This document shows, in pieces, positions 5,288 through 5,937 of a stretch of DNA of 5,937 nucleotides. The notes below the pieces were generated by a model. The model was not told the DNA's origin and did no database searches. It worked only from the letters and a program-made list of their open reading frames with translations. The stretch's first letter is position 1; the number at the start of each line of letters is the position of its first letter. The stretch is from contig JANYEU010000207.1 of assembly GCA_025362915.1 (NCBI GenBank), forward strand, positions 1 to 5,937, read 5' to 3'. The translations under genes were made by a program, and so were the position numbers. Source of the stretch: Chitinophagaceae bacterium (GTDB lineage: Bacteria > Bacteroidota > Bacteroidia > Chitinophagales > Chitinophagaceae).

Positions 5288-5937
5288 TCAACCATTCTTC
5301 ACATCAATCAATATCTTGATAAATTCAGACGGGTTTTCGCTCCAGTCTTTCAATGCCTCCCCTGCCTGTTCCATCGGATAAATCTTGGTGATTAATTGAT
5401 TGGCGTCAATTGTTTTGTCCTCAAGTATCTGAACAACGGACCTAAACTCAAATTGTGCATTACGGCTACCACAAATGGTTAATTCCTTCTTTACAAAAAG
5501 ACTCGTGTTAAACAGGATGTCGCTTTTGGCATAGCCAATATAAACTACACGGCCTGCAAAAGCGGCAGCCTCTATCGCAGTGGTATAAGTGGCAGGCACC
5601 CCAACAGCTTCTATACAAACATTTGCGCCCTCGCCATTGGTTATTTCCCTCACACGTGTAAGTACATCGGTTGTCTTTGCATTGATGGATGCTTTACGCC
5701 AAAAGATTTTACCAATTCCAGCTTTTTATCATTAAGGTCAACGGCAATAACGGTAGCCCCCTTACGGATGCTTGCCAATATTGCCTCAATGCAAATCATG
5801 CCACAACCAAAAATTAATACCGTATCTACTTCGGTAACACTGCCCCTATTGGCTGCATGGTAGCCAACACTTAATGGCTCCACCAAAGCAAATTCCTTTT
5901 CGGTAAGAATGGTACTCTTTATAAGTTTGCTGTGGTG
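5288..5937 (-). pseudogene. Zinc-type medium-chain dehydrogenase (sorbitol/threonine dehydrogenase-like), partial and frameshifted
   Basis: The gene enters from the right edge and ends with TGA at 5288-5290; the N-terminal catalytic zinc domain is outside the window. About 216 residues of a family length near 340 are visible. The first visible part runs from the edge in one frame: FALVEPLSVGYHAANRG (Glu of the zinc-site region), then VDTVLIFGCGMICIEAI, and VIAVDLNDKKLELVKSFG, whose Asp after the second strand indicates NAD preference. At 5696/5697 one base is missing: reading GGC, G-T, AAA as GGC GNT AAA restores KASINAKTTDVLTRVREITNG and continues to the normal end (ANVCIEAVGVPATYTTAIEAA, GRVVYIGYAKS, EQAGEALKDW). 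The nucleotide-binding motif GxGxxG reads GCGMIC, with Cys (codon 5793-5791) for the last Gly. Such enzymes oxidise polyols or other secondary alcohols; the substrate cannot be read from this part. Without correction the product is cut short and inactive. Confidence 0.85.

Overview
The window looks like chromosomal DNA from a Bacteroidota bacterium, with Chitinophagaceae or Sphingobacteriales relatives most likely. This rests on AT-rich coding DNA, A/T-rich leaders without Shine-Dalgarno sequences, a candidate TAnnTTTG-type promoter, and the style of the proteins. No rRNA, tRNA, CRISPR array or recognisable transposase is present.

Left part (1-1910, plus strand) looks accessory or decaying. 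It opens with the last 29 codons of an unrecognised reading frame (stop at 90-92). A strong hairpin follows at 144-169, then a second short open frame (155-388). Both frames carry the same 22-nt sequence (21/22 identical, 7-28 and 180-201) read in the same phase, as when a gene tail is duplicated or displaced. Next is a two-gene block. The first gene (420-962) encodes a 180-residue protein that resembles the AAG/MPG 3-methyladenine DNA glycosylase fold, with candidate catalytic positions kept. Its stop overlaps (ATGA) the start of an agmatine deiminase/peptidyl-arginine deiminase family gene (959-1795). That gene is continuous in one frame except for a single in-frame TAG at codon 42. A roughly 96-bp element with imperfect terminal inverted repeats (1813-1908) lies between this block and the next gene.

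Right part (2003-5937, minus strand) is more housekeeping in character. A zinc-dependent medium-chain dehydrogenase (5288 to beyond the window edge) has a one-base frameshift near 5696 and a Gly-to-Cys change in its nucleotide-binding motif. A 278-bp spacer follows, with a candidate promoter. It precedes a 797-residue MscS-family mechanosensitive channel with a signal peptide, a large coiled periplasmic region and about 11 membrane spans. Sixteen bases downstream is an AlkA-like HhH-GPD DNA glycosylase, so the channel and the repair enzyme are probably one transcript.

The plus-strand pair and the minus-strand pair converge on the inverted-repeat element. Two clean single-site disruptions (amber in the deiminase, frameshift in the dehydrogenase) within 6 kb mean either local gene decay or uncorrected sequence errors. 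The sequence alone cannot separate these.
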